NCBI RefSeq assembly: GCF_030014915.1
Contig: NZ_JAGIXS010000002.1
Coordinates: 1-64,000 of the forward strand
Direction: 5' to 3'
From: Pelomonas sp. V22
Lineage (GTDB): Bacteria > Pseudomonadota > Gammaproteobacteria > Burkholderiales > Burkholderiaceae_C
DNA: 64,000 nt
The translations under genes were made by a program, and so were the position numbers. The notes under the pieces are model-generated. The model was not told the origin of the DNA. It saw only the letters and a program-made list of their open reading frames with translations, and did no database searches. The first letter of the stretch is position 1, and each line of letters opens with the position of its first letter. Below are positions 38,037 through 47,057 of this stretch, one piece after another.

Positions 38037-40196
38037 GTGAACCGTCGCATTCCCCCGCTTTCCCTGCTCACCAGCCTGCTGCTGGCCGCCCCCCTCGCCC
38101 AGGCCGATGAAGGCCAGTGGCAGCCCTACCAGCTGCCGCAGCTGCAGAAGGAGCTGAAGCAGCTCGGCATCGCCATCCCGGCCCAGCAGCTCGCCGACCT
38201 GAGCAAGCACCCGATGAGCGCCATCGTCTCGCTTGGCGGCTGCTCGGCTTCCTTCGTGTCGAATGCCGGCCTGGTGGTCACCAACCACCACTGCGCCTAT
38301 GGCGCCGTGCAGCGCAACTCCAGCGCCAGCCGCAACCTGATCGCCGATGGTTTCCTCGCCAAGACCCGGGCCGAAGAACTGCCGGCCGGCCCCAGCGACC
38401 GCATCTACGTGACCGACAAGGTCGAGAACGTCACCGCCCAGGTCAGCGGCGGCCTGGATGCCAAGCTCTCGGGCGCCGAGCGCCACAAGCAGATCCAGAA
38501 CCGCATCAAGGCGCTGATCGCCGAGTGCGAGCAGGACAAGGCCTACCGCTGCTCGGTGCCCAGCTTCCATCGCGGCCTCGAGTACTACCGCATCCGCCAG
38601 CTGGCGATCCGAGATGTGCGCCTGGTCTATGCGCCGTCCGACAAGATCGGCAACTACGGCGGCGAGGTCGACAACTTCGAATGGCCGCGCCACACCGGCG
38701 ACTTCGCCTTCCTGCGCGCCTATGTGGGCAAGGACGGCCGCCCGGCCGATCCGTCGCCGGACAACGTGCCCTATCACTCCAAGGACTTCCTCGTCGTCTC
38801 GGCCGCCGGCCTTAAGAACGGTGATCCCATCCTGCTGGCAGGCTACCCGGGCCGCACCAGCCGCTACAAGCTGCCGGTGGAGATCCGCCAGGCCCGTGAC
38901 GTGAGCTACCCGCGCCGCGTGGCCGAGTCTCAAGCCGACGTGGCCACCATCGCTCAGGCAACGGCCGGCAATGCCGAGTGGGCCGTGCGCTACGCCGCCG
39001 TGGTCAAGAGCATCAACAACGGCATGAAGAAGAACCAGGGCCTGATGGACGGCTTCGCCCGCAAGGACATTGCCGCGATCAAGGACGGCCAGGATGCCGA
39101 GTTCCGTCGCTGGTTCGCTGCACATGGCCAGGCCGCCGATCCCTCGCTGCTGGCCGAGCTCGATGCCGCGATTGCCGACGACCTCGCGCTGACCGAACAG
39201 GAATTCGCGATGAGCGTCGCCACGCAAAGCGAGCTGTACCGCGCGGCGCGCACGCTGTACCGCGCGGCCCTGGAACGCAAGAAGCCGGACGCCGAACGCG
39301 AGCTCGGCTACCAGGAGCGCGACCAGGCCTTGATCAAGGCACGCCTCACCCGCCTGGAGCAATCACTGGTGCCGATCGTGGACCAGGCCCGCTGGCAAGC
39401 CGCGCTGCAGCGCTTCGCCAAGCTGCCCGCAGCCGTCCATCCGCAAGGTCTGGATGCCCTGCTGCCCGCGCCTGACGCCGTGCCGGCCCTGTATGCCGCC
39501 ACCGAGCTGTCCAGCACGGTCCAGCGTCTCGCGTGGCTGGGCAAGGACGCCGCCGCCATCGAGCAAGCCAGCGACCCGCTGCTGCGCATGGCCGTGGCCA
39601 ACCAGGCGCTCGCCGCCACGATGGAGCAGCGCCGCAAGGACGTGGACGGCACGCTCGAACGCGTGATCCCGCGCTACATGCAGGCCTTCATCGCCTTCAA
39701 GAAATCGCAGGGCAAGCCGGTCTACCCCGATGCCAACTCCACGCTGCGCGTGACCTTCGGCAGCGTGGCGCCGTACACGCCGCGTGATGGCATCAGCAAG
39801 GGCCCGTTCACCACGGTCGAAGGCATCCTCGAGAAGCACACGGGCAAGGAGCCGTTCAACGCGCCGCAAGCCCTGCGCGACGCGGTGCAGGCCAAGCGCT
39901 ACGGCGACTACCGCGATGCGGTGCTGGGCACGGTGCCGGTGAACTTCCTGTCAAGCGCCGACACCACCGGGGGCAATTCAGGCTCGGCCGTGATGAACAA
40001 GCGCGGTGAGCTGGTGGGCTTGAACTTCGACTCGACCTATGAGTCGGTGACCAAGGACTGGTACTTCGACACCGCCATCACGCGCGCCATCCATGTGGAC
40101 ATCCGCTACATGCTGTGGGTGATGCAGCAGATCGACCATGCGGACAACCTGCTGAAGGAAATGACCATCAAGGGCCTGCCGGGCCGCAAGGGCTGA
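38037..40196 (+). CDS. S46-family dipeptidyl-peptidase (DPP7/DPP11-like)
   Basis: The 719-residue periplasmic peptidase has a signal peptide (about 1-23, ending AQA-D) and starts with GTG at 38037; AAGAG precedes it. The catalytic residues are His85 (TNHHCAYG), Asp212 (EVDNFEWPRHTGDF) and Ser648 (GGNSGSAV). Family enzymes release dipeptides from the N-termini of peptides. Residue 666, in the position that is Gly in DPP7 and Arg in DPP11, is Ser, so strict acidic (DPP11-type) specificity is unlikely; neutral or hydrophobic preference is inferred. Confidence 0.92.
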   Translation: MNRRIPPLSLLTSLLLAAPLAQADEGQWQPYQLPQLQKELKQLGIAIPAQQLADLSKHPMSAIVSLGGCSASFVSNAGLVVTNHHCAYGAVQRNSSASRNLIADGFLAKTRAEELPAGPSDRIYVTDKVENVTAQVSGGLDAKLSGAERHKQIQNRIKALIAECEQDKAYRCSVPSFHRGLEYYRIRQLAIRDVRLVYAPSDKIGNYGGEVDNFEWPRHTGDFAFLRAYVGKDGRPADPSPDNVPYHSKDFLVVSAAGLKNGDPILLAGYPGRTSRYKLPVEIRQARDVSYPRRVAESQADVATIAQATAGNAEWAVRYAAVVKSINNGMKKNQGLMDGFARKDIAAIKDGQDAEFRRWFAAHGQAADPSLLAELDAAIADDLALTEQEFAMSVATQSELYRAARTLYRAALERKKPDAERELGYQERDQALIKARLTRLEQSLVPIVDQARWQAALQRFAKLPAAVHPQGLDALLPAPDAVPALYAATELSSTVQRLAWLGKDAAAIEQASDPLLRMAVANQALAATMEQRRKDVDGTLERVIPRYMQAFIAFKKSQGKPVYPDANSTLRVTFGSVAPYTPRDGISKGPFTTVEGILEKHTGKEPFNAPQALRDAVQAKRYGDYRDAVLGTVPVNFLSSADTTGGNSGSAVMNKRGELVGLNFDSTYESVTKDWYFDTAITRAIHVDIRYMLWVMQQIDHADNLLKEMTIKGLPGRKG

Positions 40197-40213
40197 GGCG
40201 CCAGGCAGCAAGC

Positions 40214-41074
40214 TCAACGGCTGCGGTAGGCCAGGCCTACCGCGACCTGGCCGGCACTGCGGCGCTCGACCAGGGGGCTGTCGGCCGACGGCCCCTGCAG
40301 CCGGCCAATGCTGGCCGAGCTGAAGGCGATCCAGTGGTGTGTGATCGCATAGGTCAGGCCCATGCCCAGGTAGGCGTCGCGCAAGCCGCTGCCCGGCTGA
40401 TAGGCCGCGTACAGCGTGCGGGAAGCCACCTCCGGAGCCACGCCGAAATAGCTCTGCTGGTAGCGCCGGCTGCCCCAGCCCACACCGGCGCCGGTGGTCC
40501 ATTCGGTCTTGGTATCGCGATAGAGACGGTAGCCCAGCCCCAGGCCCACGACTGAGCCGCCGCCTCGGCCCAGCAGGTCGGTGGACCAACTGGCGCCCAG
40601 GCTCAGCTCGTCGCTCAGGCTGTAGCGCGTCGACAGCTGGGACCGCAGGGTCCGGCGCACGTCGGGCAGCCCGGACAAACGGGGCGAATCGCTGCTCTGG
40701 CGCCCGCTGTCGAAGCGCAGCGAGAGGCTGACCTTGACGCGGTCGCGGCTCAGCAGGTCGGTGCTGGCGCCGCTGCCCTGGACATCGCGGCCGAAGCCCA
40801 TCACGGCGCTGGCGCCAGAGGAAGACAGTCGCCACTTGCCCCACTGCAGGGAAATGAGGGGCCGCGCCGAGGTCTTGTACTCGCGGGCGCCCATGAACTC
40901 GGGCTGGTAGGCCGCGCGCAGGCCCAGCACATAGTGGAAGCCTTGAGCGCTGGCATTCGCTTCTGGCTCGTCGGCAGTTTTGGCCTTGGCCGGCTCTTCT
41001 TGCGTCTCGGCGGCCGCAGGCAGCAGGACACAGAGCAGACCGAGCAGGCAAAGTGAGCGGAGGCTTGAGGTCAT
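40214..41074 (-). CDS. MipA/OmpV-family outer membrane protein
   Basis: The 286-residue protein has a signal peptide (about 1-22, AAA-E) and a beta-barrel made of alternating strands, with GFHYVLGLRAAYQPEFMGAREYKTSARPL at the start and a final strand ending in aromatic-poor YRSR. MipA/OmpV proteins are monomeric barrels; MipA also tethers a murein synthase to lytic transglycosylase. Short linker to the S46 gene (17 bp, convergent) and no regulator nearby. Confidence 0.85.
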   Translation of the reverse strand: MTSSLRSLCLLGLLCVLLPAAAETQEEPAKAKTADEPEANASAQGFHYVLGLRAAYQPEFMGAREYKTSARPLISLQWGKWRLSSSGASAVMGFGRDVQGSGASTDLLSRDRVKVSLSLRFDSGRQSSDSPRLSGLPDVRRTLRSQLSTRYSLSDELSLGASWSTDLLGRGGGSVVGLGLGYRLYRDTKTEWTTGAGVGWGSRRYQQSYFGVAPEVASRTLYAAYQPGSGLRDAYLGMGLTYAITHHWIAFSSASIGRLQGPSADSPLVERRSAGQVAVGLAYRSR

Positions 41075-41108
41075 GCGGGCCAGCTTAACAGCGGCCCGCC
41101 GGAGCCGA

Positions 41109-42062
41109 TCAAGCTTGCTGAGCGAACTGCAGGCGCAGATGCTTCAGCATGTCACGGACCATGGCCTCCAGGCCGAAGGCCGGCTTCCAGCCCCAGTCGC
41201 GCGAGGCGGCGGAATCGTCGATGGACTGCGGCCAGCTGGCAGCGATGGCCTGACGGAAATCGGGCGCGTACTCGATCTCGAAGCCCGGCACCTGCTTGGC
41301 GATCTCGGCGGCGATCTCGGCCGGCGTGAAGCTGCAGCCGCTGAGGTTGTAGGAGCCGCGCTCACGGATGCTCTCGGCCGGCGCTTCCATCAGCTCGATG
41401 GTGGCGCGCAGCGCATCGGGCATGTACATCATCGGCAGGGCCTGGCCTTCTTCGAGGAAGCAGCTGTAGCGGCCAGCCTTCAAGGCGCCATGGAAGATGT
41501 CGATGGCGTAGTCGGTCGTGCCGCCGCCGGGTGGCGTCTTGTAGCTGATCAGGCCCGGGTAGCGCAGGCTGCGCACGTCCACGCCATGCTTGGCGTGGTA
41601 CCAGGCACACCAGCGCTCGCCAGCCAGCTTGGAGATGCCGTAGATCGTGGTCGGGTCCATCACCGTGGTCTGCGGCGTGCCGACTTGCGGGGTCGACGGG
41701 CCGAAGGCAGCGATGGAGCTGGGCCAGAAGATGCGCTCGAGCTTCTGCGTGCGGGCCAGCTCCAGCACATGCAAGAGGCCCTTCATGTTCAGGTCCCAGG
41801 CCCACATCGGATGCTTCTCGCCGGTGGCTGACAGCGCTGCGGCCAGCAGGTAGATCTGGGTGATCGCATGGCGCTTGACCACGGCGGCCAGGGCGGCCGC
41901 GTCGGTCACGTCCAGCATCTCGTGCGTCAGGTAGGGCACGCGGCCTTCCGGCGCCAGGTCGCTGGTGATGACATTGGCCTTGCCGTGGCGCTCTGCCAGT
42001 TCAACAGCCAGCTCGGTGCCGATCTGGCCGTTGGCGCCGATGATGAGGATCTTGGTCGTCAT
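41109..42062 (-). CDS. tdh: L-threonine 3-dehydrogenase, SDR/epimerase type
   Basis: The 317-residue extended SDR has the NAD loop IIGANGQIGTEL at about 7-18 and the catalytic YGISK (Tyr-x3-Lys) near 138-142. SDR-type threonine dehydrogenases oxidise L-threonine to 2-amino-3-ketobutyrate. The assignment over a generic UDP-sugar epimerase rests mainly on position: its start lies five bases after the kbl stop, and Kbl uses the same product. The zinc MDR-type Tdh of E. coli is unrelated. Confidence 0.88.
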   Translation of the reverse strand: MTTKILIIGANGQIGTELAVELAERHGKANVITSDLAPEGRVPYLTHEMLDVTDAAALAAVVKRHAITQIYLLAAALSATGEKHPMWAWDLNMKGLLHVLELARTQKLERIFWPSSIAAFGPSTPQVGTPQTTVMDPTTIYGISKLAGERWCAWYHAKHGVDVRSLRYPGLISYKTPPGGGTTDYAIDIFHGALKAGRYSCFLEEGQALPMMYMPDALRATIELMEAPAESIRERGSYNLSGCSFTPAEIAAEIAKQVPGFEIEYAPDFRQAIAASWPQSIDDSAASRDWGWKPAFGLEAMVRDMLKHLRLQFAQQA

Positions 42063-42067
42063 GGCGC

Positions 42068-43267
<1,200 letters not shown>

Positions 43268-43305
43268 GGCCTCACTCCTGGTGCACAATTCACTAAACAG
43301 AACAC

Positions 43306-43323
43306 AGTTCGGTATATCGAACT
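43306..43323. promoter_or_regulatory. Operator in the kbl/XRE divergent region
   Basis: AGTTCG-GTATAT-CGAACT is a perfect inverted repeat of 6-bp arms with a 6-bp spacer, between the start codons of kbl (43267) and the XRE-cupin gene (43364). It is a likely binding site of that regulator. Confidence 0.65.
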
Positions 43324-43363
43324 TTCGTGCAGTATCACGGAATTGCTTTTCAAGGTCAAGCTC

Positions 43364-43942
43364 ATGTCCATTCCCGCGTCCGACGTTCTCGAGCCTCCCC
43401 GCGTGGGCGCCACCTTGCAGGCGCTGCGCCAGGCCCAAGGGCTGTCGCTGGACGAGCTGTCGCGCCGGGCTGGCGTCAGCAAGTCGATGCTCTCGCAGAT
43501 CGAGCGCAACCAGGCCAACCCCACGGTTGCCGTGGTCTGGCGCCTGGCGAATGCCTTGCGAGTGGAGTTGTCGGAACTGCTGGGCGGCGAGCGGCCGGCC
43601 GCACCGGCCATCGAAACTGTGGCCTCGCATGCCACGCCCAGCCTTAGCAGCCCGGATGGCCTGTGCACCCTGCGCATCCTCGGCCCCATCGACCTGGCTG
43701 GCCAGTTTGAGTGGTACGAGCTGACCGTGCAGCCCGGCGGCGCGCTGGAATCAGCCGCCCACGAGCCAGGCTCGCGCGAGCATCTGAGCGTGCTCAGCGG
43801 CGCGCTGGAAGTGACAGCTGGCGGGAACAGCCAGGTGCTGAAGGCCGGAGAGACAGCGCGCTATGCGGTGGATGGCCCTCACGCCATCCGCAACCGCAGC
43901 AAGTCAAACGCCAGCGCGCTGCTGGTGGTCCTGCATTCCTAA
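43364..43942 (+). CDS. XRE-cupin transcriptional regulator
   Basis: The 192-residue protein has an N-terminal HTH (about 15-70, [45 protein letters not shown]) and a C-terminal cupin sensor domain (about 110-190, [21 protein letters not shown]). It is divergent from kbl-tdh and probably controls it in response to threonine or a related ligand. Its last 39 bases overlap the convergent YihY-type gene, so the 3' ends are antisense to each other. Confidence 0.9.
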   Translation: MSIPASDVLEPPRVGATLQALRQAQGLSLDELSRRAGVSKSMLSQIERNQANPTVAVVWRLANALRVELSELLGGERPAAPAIETVASHATPSLSSPDGLCTLRILGPIDLAGQFEWYELTVQPGGALESAAHEPGSREHLSVLSGALEVTAGGNSQVLKAGETARYAVDGPHAIRNRSKSNASALLVVLHS

Positions 43943-45229
43943 GAGTTCGGCCACGCTGCAGGCCTGCCAGCCCGAGCGCGCCCACAGCGGCGCCAGGGCC
44001 ATGCCCGGCTCGGCCAGCAAGGACTTCAGCAAGGGTTCGGCAGATGCCGTGGCCGGCGCAATCAGCAGCGTCAGCCGCTGCGCGCCCTCTTCTTCCAGGC
44101 GGCCCAGCCAGTCCAGCCGCAGCAGCTCGTCCAGCACCGGCTCCAGTTGCAGCGGATCGACCCTCAAGCGCCGCGCCAGCGCCAGGCTGGACAGGCCGCC
44201 CTCGCCCGCCCGCTGCGTCTCCCACAGCGCGCGCAGTGCATCCAGCGCCAGGGCCAGTTGCCAGCCAGCCGTCTCGCGGCGCGGGTGGATGCGCCCGGCC
44301 AGCGCCGGCGCATTGGCCGCCAGCAAGGCGCCGGCCAGCATGATGACCCAGCCGAGGTACATCCAGATCAGGAAGATGGGCACGGTGGCGAAGGCGCCGT
44401 ACAGCGTCGAATAGGTCGGCACCTGCTTCACGTACCAGGCCAGGATGCTCTTGGCCGCGTTGAATCCGAGGGCCACAAAGATGCCGCCAGCCAGCGCATG
44501 GCGCCAGCGCACATGCGTGTTGGGCACGTAATGGAACAGCCCGGCCACGCCGATGGTGAGCACCGCCAGCTCCAGCATGTTGAGAATGGATTCGAGCCCG
44601 CCGGGCATCTTGCCGACCACGCCCTTGCCGGCCGAGATCGCATAGCTGGTGAAGGCCAGGCTGCCGCCGAGCAGCAAGGGCCCCAGCGTCAGCGCCGCCC
44701 AGTAAACCAGCACGCGCTGCGCAATCGGGCGCGGCCGCTTGACGCGCCAGATCACGTTTAGCGTGCGGTCGATGGTCAGCATCAGCGTCAGCGCCGTGGC
44801 GCCGAGGAAGAGCAGGCCCACAAGGCCCAGCCGGTTGGCCTTGGCCGCAAACTGCGTCAGGGCCAGCATCACCGGGCGGGCGATGTTGTCGGGGATCAGG
44901 CTTTGCAGGAAGTACTTCTCCAGCGCGGTCTGGAAGGACGCGAAGATCGGGAATGCGGTAAACAAGGCCAGCATCACTGTAAGCAGCGGCACCAGCGAGA
45001 TCAGCGTGGTGAAGGTCAGGCTGCCGGCCGTGAGGCCGAGGCGGTCCTCGCGAAAGCGCAGCTGCAAGAGGCGCAGGCTCTCGCGCCAGGGCCATTGGGC
45101 CAGCACGGCTGGCAGGCCGGCGATCAGTTGCCAGGCGGTGGCGGGCTTGGCGTCGGCCGCGTCGGCCGCGTCGGCGGCGGCAGCCTGTGCGGCATCTGTG
45201 GCCTGTGGATCGGGAATCGAAGTCGTCAT
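43904..45229 (-). CDS. YihY/virulence factor BrkB-family membrane protein
   Basis: This 441-residue protein has a polar Ala/Asp N-tail and six predicted membrane helices in the middle (about 60-300), with TAGSLTFTTLISLVPLLTVMLALFTAFPIF and the GGIFVALGFNAAKSILAWYV and PIFLIWMYLGWVIMLAGA segments typical of the family. The C-terminal 120 residues are a soluble winged-helix-like extension. Often annotated as RNase BN by error; no nuclease activity is implied. The start at 45229 follows the first family sequence. The 5' end is 19 bp from the divergent DUF2069 start. Confidence 0.9.
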   Translation of the reverse strand: MTTSIPDPQATDAAQAAAADAADAADAKPATAWQLIAGLPAVLAQWPWRESLRLLQLRFREDRLGLTAGSLTFTTLISLVPLLTVMLALFTAFPIFASFQTALEKYFLQSLIPDNIARPVMLALTQFAAKANRLGLVGLLFLGATALTLMLTIDRTLNVIWRVKRPRPIAQRVLVYWAALTLGPLLLGGSLAFTSYAISAGKGVVGKMPGGLESILNMLELAVLTIGVAGLFHYVPNTHVRWRHALAGGIFVALGFNAAKSILAWYVKQVPTYSTLYGAFATVPIFLIWMYLGWVIMLAGALLAANAPALAGRIHPRRETAGWQLALALDALRALWETQRAGEGGLSSLALARRLRVDPLQLEPVLDELLRLDWLGRLEEEGAQRLTLLIAPATASAEPLLKSLLAEPGMALAPLWARSGWQACSVAELLGMQDHQQRAGV

Positions 45230-45248
45230 GCTGGCTATGATGCCAGCC

Positions 45249-45647
45249 ATGTCCAGTGCCCTTCCCCTCACGCCTACCGATCGCAGTGTTGCCAGCCCCG
45301 AAGAACAGCTCTCGCGATGGCTCGCCCTGCTCGGCGTGGCCGGGCTTTTCGTGCTCTGCCTGGCCTGGGAACTCTGGCTCGCGCCGACCGGCCGTGGCAC
45401 GCTGGCCATCAAGGCCCTGCCCCTGCTCTTCCCGCTGGTCGGCCTCTGGCGCTACCGGCTCTACACCTTCCGCTGGGTCAGCCTGATGATCTGGCTGTAC
45501 TGCGGCGAAGGCCTGGTGCGTGCCACCAGCGAGCATGGCATCGGCGCCTGGTTGGCCTGGGGCGAGGTGGCGCTGTCGGTGCTGGTCTTCATCGCCTGTT
45601 CGTTGCAGGTGCGGCAGCGGCTGCGCGCCGCCAAAGCTGCGCAATGA
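45249..45647 (+). CDS. DUF2069 inner membrane protein
   Basis: The 132-residue protein has three to four membrane segments (about 28-48, 57-72, 78-92 and 104-122) with the DUF2069 pattern KALPLLFPLVGLWRYRLYTFRWVSLMIWLYCGEGLVRA. Its function is unknown. Starts at 45237 and 45240 are possible. It is divergent from the YihY-type gene with a gap of only 19 bp, and the FAD oxidoreductase gene overlaps its stop by four bases. Confidence 0.85.
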   Translation: MSSALPLTPTDRSVASPEEQLSRWLALLGVAGLFVLCLAWELWLAPTGRGTLAIKALPLLFPLVGLWRYRLYTFRWVSLMIWLYCGEGLVRATSEHGIGAWLAWGEVALSVLVFIACSLQVRQRLRAAKAAQ

Positions 45648-47053
45648 ACGCGAGCGCCCTCCTGACCGAGCTGCGCGCAGCGGTTGGCGAGGCCCAGGTG
45701 CTGCAGGGTGAGACCTGCGCACCCTATGAACTCGATTGGCGCAAGCGCTGGCGGGGCCAGGCCCTGGCCGTGGTGCGCCCCGGCAGCACGGAAGAAGTGG
45801 CCGCCATCGTGCGCGCGTGCGCCAGCCACGGCGCAAGCCTGGTGCCGCAGGGCGGCAACACCGGCCTGGTTGGCGGCGGCATACCCGACGCGAGTGGGCA
45901 GCAAATTCTGCTGAGCCTGCAGCGCATGAACCGCATTCGCGCCATCGACGCGGCGAATCTGACGATGACGGTGGAAGCAGGCTGCGTATTGCAGACGGCC
46001 CAGCAGGCTGCCGAGGCCGAAGGTCTCCTGTTCGCGCTGAGCCTGGCCGCCGAAGGCACTTGCACCGTGGGCGGCAACCTCGCCACCAATGCTGGCGGCA
46101 CCCAGGTGCTGCGCTATGGCAATGCGCGCGAGCTGTGCCTCGGCATGGAAGTCGTGACCGCCACCGGCGAGGTCTGGCACGGCCTCTCGGGCCTGCGCAA
46201 GGACAACACCGGCTACGACCTGCGCGACCTCTTCGTCGGCAGCGAGGGCACGCTGGGCGTGATCACCGCAGCCACGCTGAAACTGCATCCGCTGCCGGCT
46301 GGCCAGTTGACTGCCCTGGCCGCCTGCGCCGATCTTGGCGCAGCCGTCGCCCTGTTGGCCCTGGCTCGTCGACATGCCGGCGCCGGCTTGACCGGCTTCG
46401 AGGCAATGAACGCCTTCTCGATGAACCTGGTGCGCCGCCATCTGCCCGCCCTGCCCCAGCCGCTCGCGGCATCGCCCTGGACGGTGCTGCTGGAGCTGTC
46501 CAGCAGCGAGGGCGAGGCCCATGCCAACGCCTTGCTCGAGCGGCTGCTCGGCGAGGCGCTCGAACTTGGCCTGATCCAGGACGCCAGCGTGGCCCAAAGC
46601 CTCGCGCAGGCGCGGGCACTGTGGCAGCTGCGCGAGTCCATTCCGCTGGCCCAGGGCCAGGAGGGGCTCAACATCAAGCACGACATCTCGCTGCCGATCT
46701 CAGCCATTCCGGCCTTCTGCGCCAGCACCGAAGCCGCGCTGCTGCAACTGGTGCCGGGGGCCAGGCTGGTCAACTTCGGCCACCTGGGCGATGGCAATCT
46801 GCACTTCAATGTGCAGGCGCCCGAGGGCGAGGATCCGGCCCGCTTCCTGCGCGAGCAGGAGCCGGCTGTGAACGCCATCGTCTACGGGGCCGTGCAGGCC
46901 CATGGCGGATCGATCTCGGCCGAGCACGGCATCGGCCAGTTGAAGCGCGAGGAGCTGGCCGCACGCAAGGACCCGGTCGCCCTGCAGTTGATGCGGCACA
47001 TAAAAAAGGCCCTGGATCCCCAGGGCCTCTTCAATCCGAACCGGATGCTCTGA
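45644..47053 (+). CDS. FAD-binding oxidoreductase, D-lactate/D-2-hydroxyacid dehydrogenase type
   Basis: The 469-residue protein is a GlcD/DLD-type flavoprotein. The PCMH FAD-binding domain has VPQGGNTGLVGGGIP (about 67-81), GGNLATNAGGTQVLRYGN and GSEGTLGVITAATLK; the C-terminal cap has GHLGDGNLHFNV and AEHGIGQLKRE. Members oxidise D-lactate, D-2-hydroxyglutarate or glycolate and pass electrons to quinone or cytochrome; the substrate is not fixed. Its ATG overlaps the DUF2069 stop (ATGA). The 3' end, which encodes the conserved KKALDPQGLFNP motif, also forms a terminator for the convergent RND operon. Confidence 0.93.
   Translation: MNASALLTELRAAVGEAQVLQGETCAPYELDWRKRWRGQALAVVRPGSTEEVAAIVRACASHGASLVPQGGNTGLVGGGIPDASGQQILLSLQRMNRIRAIDAANLTMTVEAGCVLQTAQQAAEAEGLLFALSLAAEGTCTVGGNLATNAGGTQVLRYGNARELCLGMEVVTATGEVWHGLSGLRKDNTGYDLRDLFVGSEGTLGVITAATLKLHPLPAGQLTALAACADLGAAVALLALARRHAGAGLTGFEAMNAFSMNLVRRHLPALPQPLAASPWTVLLELSSSEGEAHANALLERLLGEALELGLIQDASVAQSLAQARALWQLRESIPLAQGQEGLNIKHDISLPISAIPAFCASTEAALLQLVPGARLVNFGHLGDGNLHFNVQAPEGEDPARFLREQEPAVNAIVYGAVQAHGGSISAEHGIGQLKREELAARKDPVALQLMRHIKKALDPQGLFNPNRML
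47002..47027 (-). terminator. Terminator of the second RND operon, inside the opposing coding sequence
   Basis: On the minus strand GGCCCTGG-GGAT-CCAGGGCC (47008-47027) is followed by six T (47002-47007). It lies 31-56 bp past the stop of the RND permease, but within the last 17 codons of the plus-strand FAD oxidoreductase gene. A perfect 8-bp stem with a T6 run is strong evidence. Confidence 0.88.
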
Positions 47054-47057
47054 CGAA

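Noticed and set aside
43904-45229. Ribonuclease BN, a common annotation of the YihY family
   Set aside because: RNase BN/Z is an unrelated metallo-beta-lactamase protein; this one is a membrane protein without nuclease motifs.
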